The position numbers were made by a program, and so were the translations under genes. From NCBI GenBank assembly GCA_031261945.1, contig JAISIQ010000070.1:1-5377 (forward strand): a stretch of 5,377 bases of DNA, given 5' to 3'. The DNA comes from Methanobrevibacter sp. (GTDB taxonomy: Archaea > Methanobacteriota > Methanobacteria > Methanobacteriales > Methanobacteriaceae). Shown one piece after another: positions 1-5,377 of the stretch. The first letter of the stretch is position 1. The number at the start of each line of letters is the position of its first letter. Under the pieces are notes generated by a model. It had not been told where the DNA came from. It saw only the letters and a program-made list of their open reading frames with translations, and made no database searches.

Positions 1-1
1 T

Positions 2-586
2 TCTATAACCGAAGCAGCTAAATTAGCAAAAATATCATATAGAACTGCTTTAAACTACATCGAAAAGATTGAATCTGCTCTTGAAATAGCTATTGTCTCT
101 ACAAGTAAAGGAGGAAAAGGTGGTGGAGGTAGTGCTACTTTAACCTCTGAAGGCATGAATATTTTAAAAGAATGCAAAAAAATTAATGCTATAATGGAAC
201 TTCACAAGGATGTAAATGAAATTAAAGCTAAAGTAGAAGAAATCAATAATTCCAGAGGAGTTATGACAATAGCTATGAATGATATCCCTATTACAATCCC
301 TTTAAACGAAAATTATGAAGTAGGAGATAAAATTCTTGCTTTAATTAGTTATGACAACATATTTATAATGCTTGAACCTCAAGAATCAAGTGTACAAAAC
401 ATAATAAAAGGAAATATCATAGAAATTGGCTTAAATGGAGAAATGATAAAAGTAAAAGTAGATATTGGTGGAATATATTTATATTCCAATATAACTATTT
501 CTTCAGAAGAAAATCTTAATCTTAAAATAGGAAAAGAAGTTTATATAGGATTTAAAGCTGTTTCAATAGCTACTTTAAAAATTTAA
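2..586 (+). CDS. ModE-like molybdate/tungstate-responsive transcriptional regulator (5' end outside window)
   Basis: This is the last 194 residues of a regulator whose start lies left of the window; the frame is open from base 2, well before the first ATG at 155. Fragment residues 1-24 (SITEAAKLAKISYRTALNYI...) are the second half of a LysR/ModE-type winged helix-turn-helix. They are followed by the ModE hallmark GGKGGGGSATLT at about 37-48. A charged linker helix (about 55-85) leads to a C-terminal TOBE/Mop-type oxyanion-binding fold (about 130-194: SSVQNIIKGNIIEI ... VSIATLKI). The preceding stretch with YDNIFIMLEP resembles the segment before TOBE in ModC-type proteins. Proteins of this family bind molybdate or tungstate and control oxyanion uptake or molybdo/tungstoenzyme genes; a role here in metal supply for formylmethanofuran dehydrogenase is inference. 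About 20-30 N-terminal residues are probably missing. Only one full TOBE unit is visible, against two in E. coli ModE. Its targets cannot be seen. Confidence 0.85.
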   Translation, partial: SITEAAKLAKISYRTALNYIEKIESALEIAIVSTSKGGKGGGGSATLTSEGMNILKECKKINAIMELHKDVNEIKAKVEEINNSRGVMTIAMNDIPITIPLNENYEVGDKILALISYDNIFIMLEPQESSVQNIIKGNIIEIGLNGEMIKVKVDIGGIYLYSNITISSEENLNLKIGKEVYIGFKAVSIATLKI

Positions 587-657
587 TTAAAATTAAAATG
601 AAATAAAAAGAATAATTAAAATAAAAATTAAGATTTTTGGTTAATAGTTAATTTAGT

Positions 658-663
658 GAGGTG
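658..663 (+). promoter_or_regulatory. Ribosome binding site that fixes the ferredoxin start at ATT
   Basis: GAGGTG matches the core of the archaeal Shine-Dalgarno sequence (GGAGGTGAT). It lies five bases (TTTTT) before an ATT codon at 669, the spacing expected for a start codon. The ferredoxin frame is closed by TGA at 657-659, so the start must lie downstream. No ATG, GTG or TTG occurs in frame before the first cluster cysteine. The GTG inside this motif (661-663) is in another frame and meets a stop after three codons. Confidence 0.6.
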
Positions 664-668
664 TTTTT

Positions 669-929
669 ATTCTAAAAATAGCTGTAGATAAAGATAAATG
701 TACCGGGTGTGGGGAATGTAAAGAAATATGCCCAAAAGGACAAAAAATTTGGACTATTAATAAAATAGCTCATGCATCTAATTTAGAATATTGTCATGTT
801 TGTACAATATGTGCTTCAAGATGTCCAGAAGATGCAATAACTGTTATTAGAAACGCACCTGATGATGAAGAAGAGAAAAAACTATTAAAAGAAATAAAAG
901 AAGATAAAGAAGAAAAATTACCTTTATGA
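669..929 (+). CDS. 2[4Fe-4S] ferredoxin with an apparent ATT start codon
   Basis: An 86-residue low-potential electron carrier. Two classical cluster motifs are visible: C11-x2-C14-x2-C17-x3-C21-P (CTGCGECKEICP) and C42-x2-C45-x2-C48-x3-C52-P (CHVCTICASRCP). The protein is soluble, with no signal peptide or membrane segment. After the second motif comes a short strand (DAITVIRNAP), then a highly charged Glu/Lys/Asp tail of about 22 residues ending in EKLPL, longer than in minimal bacterial-type ferredoxins and probably helical. The frame contains no ATG, GTG or TTG upstream of the first cysteine. ATT at 669 is the best start because GAGGTG lies five bases before it; ATA at 678 is a weaker alternative. 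The gene sits 82 bases after the ModE-like gene and about 85 before hisB. Its redox partner is unknown; methanogen hydrogenases, CO dehydrogenase or formylmethanofuran dehydrogenase are general possibilities only. Confidence 0.88.
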   Translation: MLKIAVDKDKCTGCGECKEICPKGQKIWTINKIAHASNLEYCHVCTICASRCPEDAITVIRNAPDDEEEKKLLKEIKEDKEEKLPL

Positions 930-971
930 TGATTTTATTTTAAAATATCATATTATAATACTTAAATTATA

Positions 972-984
972 AGATTATATAATT
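972..984 (+). promoter_or_regulatory. Possible TATA box for hisB
   Basis: The stretch AGATTATATAATT resembles an archaeal TATA element. Transcription starting about 25 bases downstream would begin near 1002, giving a very short leader before the hisB ATG at 1015. The surroundings are all AT-rich, so this could be chance; hisB might instead be read through from the ferredoxin gene. Confidence 0.3.
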
Positions 985-1014
985 AAATACAGGACTACGA
1001 TAAAAGTGAGTAAA

Positions 1015-1596
1015 ATGAAAGATAGAATAGCTAAAGTTTCAAGAAAAACATCTGAGACAGATATTAAAATAAAATTCAATATAGATGGAGAAGGAATATA
1101 CAATATAAACACTGGAATAAACTTTTTCAATCACATGTTGGAATCATTTGCAAAACATAGTATGTTTGACTTAGATATCGAAGCTATTGGAGATATAGAT
1201 ATTGATGATCACCATACAGTGGAAGATGTTGGAATTTTACTTGGAGAATCATTTTTAAAAGCTATTGGAGATAAAAAAGGAATCAAAAGAATGTCTCATG
1301 CTATTGTCCCAATGGACGATTCTTTAGCTATTGTAGCTATTGATATTAGTGGGCGTAGCTATTTTGAAAAAGATTTCTCATTTAATAATGATAAAATAGG
1401 AGATATGACTTCTGATACAATAGCTCACTTTTTTGAATCATTTGCGAGTTCTGGAAAAGTAAATATTAATATTCGAGCTGAAGGCTCTAATGATCACCAT
1501 GAAGCAGAAGCTATTTTCAAAGCATTTGCTAAATCTCTAAAAGATGCTTGTAAAATTGAACATGATTCAATTCCGAGCACAAAAGGAATAATTTAA
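1015..1596 (+). CDS. hisB: Imidazoleglycerol-phosphate dehydratase
   Basis: HisB is the cytoplasmic, manganese-dependent enzyme that dehydrates imidazole glycerol phosphate to imidazole acetol phosphate, the sixth step of histidine biosynthesis. The 193-residue protein has the usual monofunctional length and both halves of the duplicated fold. Each half carries its metal-binding motif: [10 protein letters not shown] near residue 65 and [13 protein letters not shown] near 160. Also present are [12 protein letters not shown] near 37, HFFESFA near 138 and the C-terminal STKGI. The first ATG is at 1015. An in-frame GTG at 1006 would add three residues (M-S-K). I prefer 1015 because GTGAG (1006-1010) then serves as a ribosome binding site at about the distance seen for mtd, but 1006 cannot be excluded. 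No other histidine genes adjoin it, consistent with scattered his genes in methanogens. It ends at a hairpin terminator shared with the convergent mtd. Confidence 0.97.
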   Translation: MKDRIAKVSRKTSETDIKIKFNIDGEGIYNINTGINFFNHMLESFAKHSMFDLDIEAIGDIDIDDHHTVEDVGILLGESFLKAIGDKKGIKRMSHAIVPMDDSLAIVAIDISGRSYFEKDFSFNNDKIGDMTSDTIAHFFESFASSGKVNINIRAEGSNDHHEAEAIFKAFAKSLKDACKIEHDSIPSTKGII

Positions 1597-1641
1597 TTAA
1601 TAATTATAAAAATTGATAAAATTCATTAAAAAAAAGAAGTA

Positions 1642-1668
1642 AAAAACCGTTTTAAATAAACGGTTTTT
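1642..1668. terminator. Bidirectional hairpin terminator between hisB and mtd
   Basis: AAAAACCGTTT (1642-1652) pairs perfectly with AAACGGTTTTT (1658-1668) around a five-base loop, TAAAT, giving an 11-bp stem. On the plus strand, downstream of hisB, the stem ends in a T run. On the minus strand, downstream of mtd, it ends in six T's, and a run of eight T's follows shortly after (complement of 1629-1636). Archaeal termination depends mainly on U-rich tracts, which are present on both strands. The location between two convergent genes supports use in both directions. Confidence 0.8.
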
Positions 1669-1678
1669 AAGATAAATA

Positions 1679-1699
1679 ACTTAAGCCAAATACTTAAGC
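1679..1699. repeat. Short direct repeat ACTTAAGC at the 3' end of mtd
   Basis: ACTTAAGC occurs at 1679-1686 and again at 1692-1699, with start points 13 bases apart; each copy contains the palindrome CTTAAG. The right-hand copy covers the last mtd codon and its TAA stop. It may be a small tandem duplication of the gene end or chance; no function can be assigned. Confidence 0.35.
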
Positions 1700-2524
1700 T
1701 GGTTTATCCATTAATTTTGTTTTAGAAACAGTAGAACCGTCTCCACCATGTGGAGTTCTTAAGACTGAATCATTTGCTTTTTCGATTTCTCTTGCTTCTG
1801 TTGCGAGTTTAGCAGCAGTAGCTATTAATTCATGTGCAGCAGCAACAATAGTTATATACTGGCTAGCATCTTGAACCATGAAACAACCTTTTGTATCGAT
1901 GTCTGCAACTTTACCTGCAGCTTCATATGCAGCATAAGCTTTTGCTTTTGCATATGGATTAGTGAATCCTGCAGCTTCAACAGCCTTTTCAGCAGTTAAT
2001 ATAATTTTTGGTAATTCTAATTCTTTACCAGCATCAGCTGCTTCAATAAGAGCATCGATAGCATCTTGAACAACTCTGTAAGCACCAGTTAAAGCTAATA
2101 CTTTAATAACATCAGCATTGAAAGAAGCCATTTCTGTTGGATCTAAGAGTTCTCTTCTTGCTCCAATCATAGGGTCTCCTTTAACGATTATGTAACCTAA
2201 ACCTTGCTCTTCCATCTCATCCTTCTTTCCAGCTCCTGGAGCATCACCAATAATAACAGCAGGGATGTCATATCCAGATAATAATTCTCTTGCTTTAGCT
2301 GGCCCAGGTGCGCCTGGATTAGGGCTTATGAATATAGCAAAATCTGGGTCAAACTCTTTAACTTTTGGAGTTACTTCTTCTACTTGTTCTGGACTCATTT
2401 TAGCTCCAGAACCTATGATTCTTACATCTATATTTGGTCTATCAGCACGTTCATCAAGTAATAAGTCTAATACAGGTGAAGTACCGATGTTACCACTTTT
2501 TATTATTCCAATTTTGACTACCAT
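1694..2524 (-). CDS. mtd: F420-dependent methylene-tetrahydromethanopterin dehydrogenase
   Basis: Mtd reversibly reduces methenyl-H4MPT to methylene-H4MPT with reduced coenzyme F420, a central cytoplasmic step in methanogenesis from CO2. The 276-residue protein has the family's standard length and is collinear with it throughout. Diagnostic stretches are KIGIIKSGNIGTSPVLDLLL at residues 4-23, FISPNPGAPGPAKARELL near 65, VIIGDAPGAGKKDEMEEQG near 90, DPMIGARRELLDPTEMASFN near 117, AAGFTNPYAKAKAYAAYEAA near 185 and EIEKANDSVLRTPHGGDGS near the C terminus. The ATG is preceded by GGTGAT (complement of 2528-2533) three bases upstream. The gene is visibly richer in G+C than its neighbours and uses GCA/GCT, GGT and similar codons typical of highly expressed methanogenesis genes. 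It appears monocistronic, with a TATA-like promoter upstream and the shared hairpin downstream. Confidence 0.98.
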   Translation of the reverse strand: MVVKIGIIKSGNIGTSPVLDLLLDERADRPNIDVRIIGSGAKMSPEQVEEVTPKVKEFDPDFAIFISPNPGAPGPAKARELLSGYDIPAVIIGDAPGAGKKDEMEEQGLGYIIVKGDPMIGARRELLDPTEMASFNADVIKVLALTGAYRVVQDAIDALIEAADAGKELELPKIILTAEKAVEAAGFTNPYAKAKAYAAYEAAGKVADIDTKGCFMVQDASQYITIVAAAHELIATAAKLATEAREIEKANDSVLRTPHGGDGSTVSKTKLMDKPA

Positions 2525-2590
2525 TTTATCACCATTTTTTTATTTATTCTCTATTATTAAGTACTTTATGTTTTTCTTTTAACCATTAAG

Positions 2591-2602
2591 TATATATATA
2601 AG
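2591..2602 (-). promoter_or_regulatory. TATA-box promoter of mtd
   Basis: Read on the minus strand, the stretch is CTTATATATATA, a good archaeal TATA element. It is the most evident promoter-like motif in the 147-base gap before mtd. A start about 25 bases downstream would fall near 2570, giving a leader of roughly 45 bases ending in GGTGATAAAATG. A clear purine-rich BRE is not evident. The gap otherwise holds only AT-rich sequence. Confidence 0.55.
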
Positions 2603-2671
2603 AAGCAGAAATCTTTTGTAAATATCTTAATTTCGTTTTATTCTATGTATTATAGGAGGAATTAATAATTA

Positions 2672-4102
2672 TTATTTGAATTCGGATCTTTTTTTCCAAA
2701 TAGCTTTCATACTATTTAATCCTGGCTTTTTTGGAAGATTTTTTGAATCAAATCTATTTATAATCTTAATTATATTGTCAATAGCTATTTCACTAGATTT
2801 TAAAAGTTTTTTTCCATTTGGAATATTTAATTCAGTAATTTTAGCTATTTTTTCTGAAAGATCTTCTATTTCAACAACAGGAATATTTAAAAACTTTGAT
2901 AAATCAACACTACCATGATTTTTATGGAATCCTGATATTTTTATGGAAGGAATTTCAAGTACTCCTGCTTCAATAGTCATTCCCATCCCTGCAGCATAAA
3001 TAATAGCTATTGCTGATTTCATCAAAGGTAAAAGATCAACAAATTCATCAAGAACCTTAATTTGAGCTTTCTCTGAACTGATTAAACTTTCTATAAACTC
3101 TTTTTTAAATCTATAAGGAGCTATAAATGTAGGAATATCTGATTTTTCCACTATTTCTATTAAATCTTTTATTTGATTCTGCTTTATATCTCCACCTAAA
3201 ACTATCAAAATAAAATCTTCAAATCCATTTTTTAATTTTAACTCAGTTTCTGAGGTTGATTTTTCATTAATCTCCAATTCATGTATATAACTTGCCATTG
3301 GATAGCCATGAATGTTTGTTGTTATATTTGTATCTATATCATAGAAATTTTTAAAATAATCTTGATATTTTTTTGAAGGAAGAGTAATAAAGTTTGCATA
3401 AGCTATTGTTTCAATTGGATTATAAATATCTTGTTCAATATGCAAAATAGGAATTTTAAGAAGGTTTGCAGCTATTATTGATTTTCGGACATCTCCTGCA
3501 TTTCCACAAGTAATAAGAAGATCGATATTTTTTCCTTTCAATGCTTTAATAGCTTTTATAGTATCTTTAGCTATTAAATAAGCAAGTTCAAAGTTATTTC
3601 GCTTTATATTTCCAGCTTTTCTTCCTTCTCCAATAGAATAGCTATTATCAACATAAGGTTCTATAAGCTCTTCAACACCATTTCCATGAACAAGAGCTAT
3701 TATATTGATTTTATCCCATTTAAGGTGATTTTTTGAATCTAATTCTCCCAATTCATTTAATTTTCCTAATTTTTTTAATTCTTCTAATTCTTTTAATTTT
3801 TTTATTATAGGAATTAAAGTTTTTGCTGGAGCTATTTCACAAGCAATAGCTATATTTAATTCTTTTTTAGAATTAATATCATTATTATGAGTATTATTAG
3901 TATTGGTATTGGTATTATTAGTAATAGTAGTAGCATTGGCAGTAGTATTATTAGTATTAGTATTAATATTAATAGTATTATTAATAGCAGTAATATTATT
4001 AACAGTATCAACAGCATTACCAGTAGCAGTGGTGTTATTGGTATTATTATTAGTGGTATTATTATTGGCATTATTATTAATAATATTAAACATATTAGTC
4101 AT
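2672..4102 (-). CDS. GT-B-fold glycosyltransferase / UDP-GlcNAc 2-epimerase-like protein with Asn/Thr-rich N-terminus
   Basis: A 476-residue protein. After an Asn/Thr low-complexity head (residues about 7-78), a two-domain GT-B-like core begins. ELNIAIACEIAPAKTLIPII (81-100) resembles the first strand-loop-helix of UDP-GlcNAc 2-epimerase and LpxB. DLLITCGNAGDVRKSIIAA (194-212), KIPILHIEQD (216-225) and ANFITLPSKKYQDYF (236-250) follow the epimerase/glycosyltransferase order. FILIVLGGD (297-305) opens the C-terminal domain, and IYAAGMGMTIEAGVLEIPSI (368-387) resembles the nucleotide-sugar-binding GGxGTxxEA motif. The epimerase HxEAGLR and HRREN signatures are not intact, so a transferase or a divergent function is as likely as an epimerase; the substrate is unknown. 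No signal peptide or membrane segment is seen. The ATG directly follows the stop of the polymerase gene, with GGAAGTGA four bases upstream, so the start is well fixed and the low-complexity head should be translated. The context suggests surface glycan or pseudomurein-associated polysaccharide synthesis. Confidence 0.72.
   Translation of the reverse strand: MTNMFNIINNNANNNTTNNNTNNTTATGNAVDTVNNITAINNTININTNTNNTTANATTITNNTNTNTNNTHNNDINSKKELNIAIACEIAPAKTLIPIIKKLKELEELKKLGKLNELGELDSKNHLKWDKINIIALVHGNGVEELIEPYVDNSYSIGEGRKAGNIKRNNFELAYLIAKDTIKAIKALKGKNIDLLITCGNAGDVRKSIIAANLLKIPILHIEQDIYNPIETIAYANFITLPSKKYQDYFKNFYDIDTNITTNIHGYPMASYIHELEINEKSTSETELKLKNGFEDFILIVLGGDIKQNQIKDLIEIVEKSDIPTFIAPYRFKKEFIESLISSEKAQIKVLDEFVDLLPLMKSAIAIIYAAGMGMTIEAGVLEIPSIKISGFHKNHGSVDLSKFLNIPVVEIEDLSEKIAKITELNIPNGKKLLKSSEIAIDNIIKIINRFDSKNLPKKPGLNSMKAIWKKRSEFK
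3869..4084 (-). repeat. Degenerate trinucleotide repeat encoding the Asn/Thr-rich head
   Basis: About 216 bases of imperfect AAT/ACT/ATT-type triplets encode residues about 7-78 of the glycosyltransferase-like protein, almost only Asn and Thr with some Ile, Ala and Val. The repeat unit is three bases, so length changes by slippage would lengthen or shorten the head without breaking the frame. It also opens long spurious frames on both strands. Confidence 0.8.
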
Positions 4103-5377
4103 TTATTCACTTCCTTTGCTTTTATACTCAGCAAATTTAGAGAATTTAAGATTTTTAGAAGGTTTATAAAAATAAAAGTAATAGATAGCAATAGCTATTC
4201 CAATTAAATAAAAAATCCAAACAACTAAATCAGTTGGGCCAGTTTCGATCCAAATAATAGTTTGAGCTAAAATAATTCCATAGAATGCAGTAGCTATTCC
4301 TTTAATATATTTTTGAACAAAATGAATGAATTTAAGAATAAAACCTATTAAAAACATCTGTATTGCCATAGCTATCCATCCAAAATCTAAAATAGCTGGA
4401 CCGAAAATAGTAGAAGTTATTGAGTGAGGATTTCCAAGAACCACATCACCAACTAAAACTCGTGGATCAACAGATTCAAAAAATCCAGTTAAAGTATAAT
4501 AAAATAAAGATCCACTTGTAGATCCAGATAAGTAAGTAGCTTTATCTAAAATATTTAAAGTAAATCCTGCCCTATAAGAAATCAATTCAAGAGGATTTAA
4601 TCTCCATTGTTGCCATTCAATAGCTTGAATAGCTATAAAACCAACTATTATTAGGAAAATAGCTATTAAAGCTACTAACAAAATTTGATATTTGAGTTTA
4701 ATATTTCTTGTATAATATAATGTAATAAATACACTTAATAAAATAGCTATTGGAGTTGTTCTATAACCAGTTAAAGCAAAAAGTCCTAAACCAATGATTA
4801 ATAATATATAGTGTGATTTTCTGTTGAATTTTGCAAGAAGACAGTTGATTCCGATAATAAATGTTATAAATGAAATTAGCCATATTTTAGTAGCAGCACT
4901 TGCTTTTAATATTCCACTAAATAAAGGAATTCCTCCTAAATTGATAAAATTAGCTATTTGTAGAACTATTCCAACAAGGACAAATAATGTTAATATTATT
5001 TCAAGTTTTGAATATTTTGAAAAAATTGAAATAGATTCTAACCCTCTTTTTGGTTTTTTTGGTTTTATCTCTCTATTATTTTTTTTATCTTTATTATCTT
5101 TATTATTCCTATTATCTTTATTATCTCTATTTTTATTATCTTTATTGGCATTATTATCATCATTATCAATATTATCTTCATTATTGGTATTAGTATTGGT
5201 ATTAATATTAGGATTAATATTAATATTAGTATTAATTATCTTTAATAAATTTGGAGCCATTATTCCTAAAACAAAAAATATAATTCCAATAGATATACAA
5301 TAAAATAAATTAATTGAAGGAATAGGTAATTCATCTGAAAAATATAACATTGGGATTGAAATAGCTATAAATAACAA
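4103..5377 (-). CDS. Wzy-like oligosaccharide repeat-unit polymerase (5' end outside window)
   Basis: A polytopic membrane protein, 424 residues in the window, open to the right edge; the edge codon is TTG (Leu) inside a hydrophobic segment, so the true start lies beyond. I see about ten membrane segments: residues 1-14, 24-46, 124-146, 163-182, 188-202, 206-222, 229-253, 322-345, 358-377 and 382-404. A large loop at about 254-320 precedes HSITSTIFGPAILDFGW. The GYRTTPIAILL segment (204-214) and the late GPAILDFGW followed by more membrane helices match the general pattern of O-antigen/oligosaccharide repeat polymerases, which join lipid-linked repeat units on the outer face of the membrane. 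Residues 46-118 form an unusual hydrophilic Asn/Asp/Lys-rich insert between membrane segments. The C terminus is a basic tail (KPSKNLKFSKF). It abuts the downstream glycosyltransferase-like gene with no gap. Family assignment rests on topology and short motifs, not on a database match. Confidence 0.75.
   Translation of the reverse strand: MLFIAISIPMLYFSDELPIPSINLFYCISIGIIFFVLGIMAPNLLKIINTNININPNINTNTNTNNEDNIDNDDNNANKDNKNRDNKDNRNNKDNKDKKNNREIKPKKPKRGLESISIFSKYSKLEIILTLFVLVGIVLQIANFINLGGIPLFSGILKASAATKIWLISFITFIIGINCLLAKFNRKSHYILLIIGLGLFALTGYRTTPIAILLSVFITLYYTRNIKLKYQILLVALIAIFLIIVGFIAIQAIEWQQWRLNPLELISYRAGFTLNILDKATYLSGSTSGSLFYYTLTGFFESVDPRVLVGDVVLGNPHSITSTIFGPAILDFGWIAMAIQMFLIGFILKFIHFVQKYIKGIATAFYGIILAQTIIWIETGPTDLVVWIFYLIGIAIAIYYFYFYKPSKNLKFSKFAEYKSKGSE
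5069..5233 (-). repeat. Degenerate trinucleotide repeat encoding the Asn/Asp/Lys-rich polymerase loop
   Basis: About 165 bases encode roughly residues 49-103 of the polymerase fragment. The first part alternates Asn with Ile and Thr (NININPNINTNTNT); the second repeats Asp-Asn-Lys units (NKDNKNRDNKDN). A lysine-rich run follows just before the next membrane segment, which by the positive-inside rule places the loop on the cytoplasmic side. As in the neighbouring gene, triplet slippage here would be frame-neutral. Confidence 0.78.

Noticed and set aside
926..943. Tiny ATGATGATT... frame overlapping the ferredoxin stop
   Set aside because: It ends after five codons; this is only an ATGA overlap with no downstream coding capacity.
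2265..2582. 105-codon open frame on the plus strand
   Set aside because: It lies antisense to the 5' part of mtd and reads with no recognisable domain; mtd on the minus strand is unmistakable.
2653..2918. Plus-strand GGAGGA near 2655 followed by an 80-codon frame starting with TTG at 2676
   Set aside because: The purine run looks like a ribosome binding site, but it is about 15 bases from a weak TTG and the frame is antisense to the well-supported glycosyltransferase-like gene.
3869..4084. Short-unit repeat considered as a CRISPR array or phase-variation switch
   Set aside because: There are no equal-length repeats with unique spacers, and the triplet unit cannot switch the reading frame on and off.
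3856..4207. Several hydrophobic Ile/Leu/Val- or Ser/Ile-rich frames on both strands
   Set aside because: These are alternative-frame readings of the triplet repeat encoding the Asn/Thr-rich head; stop codons are rare there because of composition, not coding selection.
4824..5303. 159-codon plus-strand frame with Leu/Ser-rich repeats resembling a membrane protein
   Set aside because: It is the antisense of the polymerase and its Asn/Asp/Lys repeat; Leu/Ser runs are what that repeat gives when read backwards.

Overview
The window is AT-rich and reads as a chromosomal segment of a methanogenic archaeon of the Methanobacteriales, most likely a Methanobrevibacter-like species. The strongest evidence is a complete coenzyme F420-dependent methylene-tetrahydromethanopterin dehydrogenase (Mtd), an enzyme of CO2-reducing methanogenesis. 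Supporting evidence is a GGTGAT-type ribosome binding site, a TATA-type promoter, a small 2[4Fe-4S] ferredoxin and heavy AT-biased codon use. The species assignment is inference.

Layout, left to right. The plus strand carries the 3' part of a ModE-like molybdate/tungstate-responsive regulator (2-586), a two-cluster ferredoxin gene (669-929) and hisB for histidine biosynthesis (about 1015-1596). The ferredoxin has no ATG, GTG or TTG start and appears to begin at ATT, so it is easily missed by gene finders. A shared hairpin terminator (1642-1668) separates hisB from the convergent mtd gene (1694-2524, minus), which has its own TATA-like promoter near 2591-2602. Upstream of mtd, also on the minus strand, lie two abutting genes that look like part of a cell-surface polysaccharide locus. 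One is a GT-B-fold glycosyltransferase/epimerase-like protein (2672-4102). The other is a Wzy-like oligosaccharide repeat-unit polymerase (4103-5377) that runs off the right edge. There is no gene-free stretch over 300 bases; the longest gap is 2525-2671, holding the mtd promoter and leader.

How the genes relate. ModE, ferredoxin and hisB share a strand but have no obvious common pathway. Mtd is a highly expressed catabolic enzyme, and its visibly higher G+C fits strong codon selection. The two minus-strand surface genes are joined as TAAATG, with the stop followed immediately by the next start, and are almost certainly co-transcribed.

No wholly new system is proven here. Four features deserve attention: the apparent ATT start of the ferredoxin; Asn-rich low-complexity inserts in two neighbouring and otherwise unrelated surface-glycan proteins; the strong recurrence of the palindrome ATAGCTAT, largely through an ATA-GCT codon pair; and the compact bidirectional terminator between hisB and mtd.
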